Shown: positions 60,445-64,000 of the stretch, one piece after another
How positions within the stretch are numbered: the first letter of the stretch is position 1
How the letters are laid out: the number at the start of each line of letters is the position of its first letter
NCBI RefSeq assembly: GCF_002105155.1
Contig: NW_019029015.1
Coordinates: 124,001-188,000, forward strand
Reading direction: 5' to 3'
From: Lobosporangium transversale
Lineage: Eukaryota > Mortierellomycota > Mortierellomycetes > Mortierellales > Mortierellaceae
Length of the DNA: 64,000 nt
Notes under the pieces: model-generated
Database searches by the model: none
Told to the model about the DNA's origin: nothing
Seen by the model: the letters and a program-made list of their open reading frames with translations, nothing else
Program-made: the position numbers and the translations under genes

Positions 60445-61787
60445 TTTGTTTGATATCCAAAGTGTTTGATTGTCTGATTCAAATGAGAAAAAAAAGCTGT
60501 TGTTGCTGTTATGTTGTTTAATGAGATTATGAGAGTATAAGTGTACAAGAGTACGAGAGTATGCGAGAGAATAAAGGGAAAAGGAAGAAAAGAAAAGAGA
60601 GAGAAAAAAAGAGAAGGTCAAAGAGTCCTTTATACTTTTTTTTAAGGAACAACTTGGACAAGTCCAGAATACGCTAGTAATGAAGGTTTGAAAGGAAAAT
60701 TAAACCATGGGTGGCGAGAAAAGAACTACAATAGACTTGTCTAAAACAAGTCTAGTAACATTTAAAAAAATGAATCTGATATTTTAAAAAAAGAGGTTGA
60801 GGATGAAGATGAAACTTTGGAGAGACAGGATCATGTTCTCTATGATCCGATTTAATCTTCTAAAGATGGATACATTACGCTCAAAAAGAACAAAGTGATG
60901 TATACCTTATACCAGTTTTATCTCCTACATAGCATGTCTTGGTGTCTTGGTGTCTTGGTATCTTGGGGGCAGGTTTTTTGAAGTTGTAGACTGCTGATCA
61001 TAGTTGTTGGCGATAAAGGATTTTACCTCATTAACAAAAAGATGAAAACAAAGCGCGTATGGGAACTTGATTCTATCCAAGGGTTTACAAAGCAATTAAG
61101 GACGCGTGGCGAATGGGACATGTAGTGCGAAGTATCAGTGTGTGGGGAGAGTGTGGCGTTCGATGCAATGTAACAATGTGCTGTGGCTTGACCCTCGGCC
61201 CTCTTTCCAAATCGGGACAGAATTCTTCACACGCACGACACGATCGAATCCTTCTTTTGGGGTTTTGTGGGGAATAATTACACGCATAAATATATACATG
61301 TCAATACAAATCATATTAGATGTATTGATCAATTATATAATAATATATAGTCGTCAGTGGCTTTTTTTTCATACTCATCAAGATCCAACCAAGGTCGGAC
61401 TCCCTTGGCGATAAACGATAAACGATAAACGACAAACGGTATACATTTCCGTTTTTCAAGGGCAGCTGAGATGAAGAGGTTGAGAGTCAATAAAATCAAT
61501 GTGTCAATGTGTTTGTGTATGCAGGAAATGATTACCGTACACACAAAAATAATATCCCTCTGCAAAAGCGGACTTGTCTGACTCGAAAAGAATGGAAGAA
61601 AGGAAGGAATTCCTCCATTCCCTTTTTCCTCTCTTCTCTCTTTCTCTTTTCTCTTTTTCTCTTTCTCTCTTTCACACTTATTCATTCATTCATTCAACCT
61701 TCCCACAACTTACCTCCTTTTCCCCTAAAACCTCCATTCATTGTCTCTTTCTCTCCCCTCTTCTATAAAACAACCACTCCATCCACA
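60445..61787. other. Divergent intergenic region between the 59564 gene and KGD2
   Basis: Carries the leader of the minus gene (60445-60620), a small perfect hairpin TAGACTTGT...ACAAGTCTA near 60732-60756, the GTCTTGGT tandem repeat at 60936, and a C/T-rich leader with TATAAAA at 61764 just before KGD2. No gene supported. Confidence 0.5.
60936..60967 (+). repeat. GTCTTGGT tandem repeat, four units
   Basis: Four near-identical 8-base units, the last one slightly changed. Confidence 0.85.
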
Positions 61788-61966
61788 ATGATCTCTACTA
61801 TTTCAAAACCTGTCACCCGTCTGGCACGTCCTCTCTCCACACTCCTTACCTCTTCTCCTGTCCAAGTTCGTCGCCAACTCACCATTAATGCTGCTGCTGC
61901 CTCCGTTGTTGCTGCTCAGCGTCTCAGGTAAAGCATTAACTTTTCCTACGATCACATACGAAGGAA

Positions 61967-62001
<35 letters not shown>

Positions 62002-64000
62002 ACAAGGCTTTTTATTTTTTAATTCTTTCATTATCGATTCCGATCCACGGACTTGTATGGGAGAAAAGGAACAATGTCAAAGGAAAACCAATTGACCGGA
62101 CTGACTGATGTCTGATGTCTGGTATTCGATTTTATAGTCCTTACCGTTCACAGGTCAGGTTTTATGGTAAGCTTTGCTTTTTTCTTATGCTGTTTGTAAT
62201 ATGAAAAAAGTGTGAGTGCATGATGACGAAGATACAGCGAATATTATTGATTTACACTATAATCATCAATCGATACTTTTTTCCACTAGCCGATTATGTT
62301 GTCAAGGTCCCCCATATGGCCGATTCCATCTCTGAGGGTTCTTTGAAGCAATGGAACAAGAGTACGTGAGCTTTATTTTTAATTTTCATTTTTCGGCTTT
62401 CCCTGAAATGGACACGTAATTGCAGTTGCCGCGATCAAGTCCGAAATGAACTTTGTAAAAGTAACAAGACAACTGATCTCGACTTTATTTTTTTAAATCA
62501 ATTCGCACAATCATTAGAGGTCGGCGACTTTGTTGCTTTGGATGAGGAAGTTGCAAGCATTGAAACTGACAAGGTAAAAAAAAAATAAATAAACAAAAAG
62601 ATTCAAATGGAGCAACAGATCTCAACATTGGGAAGGGGGAATAATGCACAAAACGGCAATTCATGATGGGTTAGAGCCCATCTTACTCCGCAAGAATGGA
62701 GCGCGATACAAAAAAAAAAGCAAATTCATGTTACAGGATAAAGACGTTAATTGCAACAAGAAGCCTTGTCTCCTTGGGAAAAGGCTATGCAAGGCAGAAG
62801 ACAGGATTCAATTCTGGAAGAATGTTCATGTACACAGTGTCATAAAAAAAGGAAAAAAAAGACTTGGCTGTGTTTCAGATCACAATTGTAATGTTGAGCC
62901 ATGTCAAAAGATTTTTTTTTGGCATATTCAATCTTGTCAAGCCTCGTCTGTGTTTTCTCCTGAGCCTACTGTCTTTTTTTTTTTTTTTTTTTTTTTGAAC
63001 AAACGCGTATTGGACACATTTTTAACTTTTTATTTTATTTTATTTTACAATATTGCTTTTGTCTATTGCTCTAGGTTGATGTTGCTGTCAACTCTCCCAA
63101 ATCTGGCACTATTGTCGAGTTGTATGCCAAGGAGGAGGACACCGTGGCTGTCGGCGCTGATCTTTTCAAGCTTGAGCTTGGAGATTCCCCATCTGGAGGT
63201 ACTTACCTGGTCTTTTTTGTTTTAAAAACTTTAATCTTTTAACATATTATAATGACTCTTTACAACACAAAAGTTCATTAACATCGTGATCGTGTTTTGA
63301 TCTTTATAGGTGCTGGTCCCGCCAAGGAGGAAAAGAAGGCAGAAAAGAAGGCAGAGCCAAAGGATGAGCCAAAGAAGGAAGAGCCAAAGAAGGAAGAACC
63401 CAAGAAGGAGGAAAAGAAGCCTGAGCCAAAGAAGGAGGCCCCAGCTGCTCCAAAGCCCGCCCCTGCCGCCTCAAAATCCAGCCCTGAGCCTTCGTCTGCA
63501 CCCGTCGCTTTCAGCCGCGAGGAACGCACTGTAAAGATGAACCGCATGCGTCAGACCATCGCCAAGCGCCTGAAGCAATCTCAAGAGAACGCTGCCTCTC
63601 TCACTACTTTCAACGAGGTCGATATGTCCAACTTGATGAAGCTCCGTGCCAACTATAAGGATGCTGTTTTGAAGAAGCACAACGTCAAGCTCGGATTCAT
63701 GTCAGCCTTCGTCAAGGCCTCATGCTATGCCTTGAAGGAATTGCCCGCCGTGAACGCCAGGATTGAGGGCGACAACATTGTCTATAATGACTATGTTGAT
63801 GTCTCCGTAGCCGTTGCTACCCCCAAGGGTCTTGTAACTCCCGTTATTCGCAACGCAGAGAGCCTTTCATTCGTCGAGGTGGAGAAGAGTATTGCTCAGT
63901 ATGGTGCCAAGGCACGTGATGGACAGCTTGCCATTGAAGATCTCAGCGGCGGCACCTTCACCATTTCGAACGGAGGTGTCTTTGGCTCCATGATGGGTAC
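61788..64000 (+). CDS. KGD2: Dihydrolipoyllysine-residue succinyltransferase (2-oxoglutarate dehydrogenase E2), 5' part
   Basis: Exons 61788..61927, 62138..62166, 62290..62361, 62518..62573, 63075..63198 and 63310 to beyond the window join in phase; the 3' end is cut off. E2 transfers the succinyl group to CoA and forms the core of the mitochondrial 2-oxoglutarate dehydrogenase complex (citric-acid cycle). Residues 1-50 are a basic, Ser/Thr-rich import presequence. The lipoyl domain starts [17 protein letters not shown] and carries the lipoylated Lys99 in ETDKVDVAV. A linker of Lys/Glu/Pro repeats ([14 protein letters not shown]) and Ala/Pro follows. The catalytic core begins [18 protein letters not shown], with [10 protein letters not shown] and [12 protein letters not shown]. 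There is no E3-binding domain, as usual for eukaryotic KGD2. The catalytic DHR motif lies past the window end. The presequence and lipoyl domain are split over five small exons. Confidence 0.95.

Noticed and set aside
61764..61770. TATAAAA just before the KGD2 start as its TATA box
   Set aside because: It lies only about 18 bases from the start codon, too close for a normal transcription start; it is probably part of the leader.

Overview
The window is fungal nuclear DNA, most likely from an early-diverging filamentous fungus of the Mortierellomycota/Mucoromycota type. This placement is inferred from gene structure and content. Genes are rich in short introns (about 60 to 150 nt) with GTANGT-like donors. 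Introns and leaders carry long homopolymeric A/T tracts. A large NACHT-WD40 receptor, a Crinkler-type gene, a Fanzor-like remnant and a pogo/Tigger-type transposon sit among ordinary housekeeping genes. There is no sign of a bacterial or viral replicon.

Layout. 1-5.3 kb: a degraded reading frame, a membrane-anchored FkbM-type methyltransferase (1199-2157, minus) and a small four-exon secreted protein whose first intron is an expanded AAT repeat (3510-4713). 5.36-7.94 kb: a complete TA-flanked pogo/Tigger-like element with a broken transposase. 8.2-14.7 kb (minus): a Vnx1/CAX-type vacuolar cation/H+ antiporter and a large single-pass protein of unknown function. 14.7-19.1 kb: mostly non-coding, with a MITE and an old dispersed repeat. 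19.1-25.3 kb: a 2011-residue helical-NACHT-pentapeptide-WD40 protein (STAND/NLR architecture).

25.9-32.0 kb (minus): glucose-6-phosphate dehydrogenase and the U4/U6.U5 tri-snRNP splicing factor PRP6/PRPF6. 32-41 kb: weakly supported small genes, one low-complexity gene (37504-38340) and a candidate 59-residue protein. 41.1-42.4 kb: mitochondrial Mn superoxide dismutase. 42.4-44.8 kb: Ty3/gypsy debris. 44.8-47.6 kb: a Crinkler-type P-loop gene broken by two frameshifts. 48.1-54.3 kb: AHA1 with an unusual membrane-anchor tail, TRM13, a CCDC28-like coiled-coil gene divergent from TRM13, and NCE101. 54.5-55.8 kb: a frameshifted, 3'-truncated Fanzor/TnpB-like nuclease remnant. 57.2-64 kb: a TDG/Mug-type DNA glycosylase, an unknown 150-residue protein, and the 5' part of KGD2 (2-oxoglutarate dehydrogenase E2), cut off by the window end.

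The housekeeping genes do not form a pathway cluster. Mitochondrial metabolism (SOD2, KGD2), NADPH supply (G6PD), RNA maturation (PRP6, TRM13) and protein folding (AHA1) are simply neighbours. The recognised genes were assembled by checking that splice phases join exactly across every intron, so their exon coordinates are firm unless stated otherwise. Functions rest on recognition of family motifs, not on database searches.
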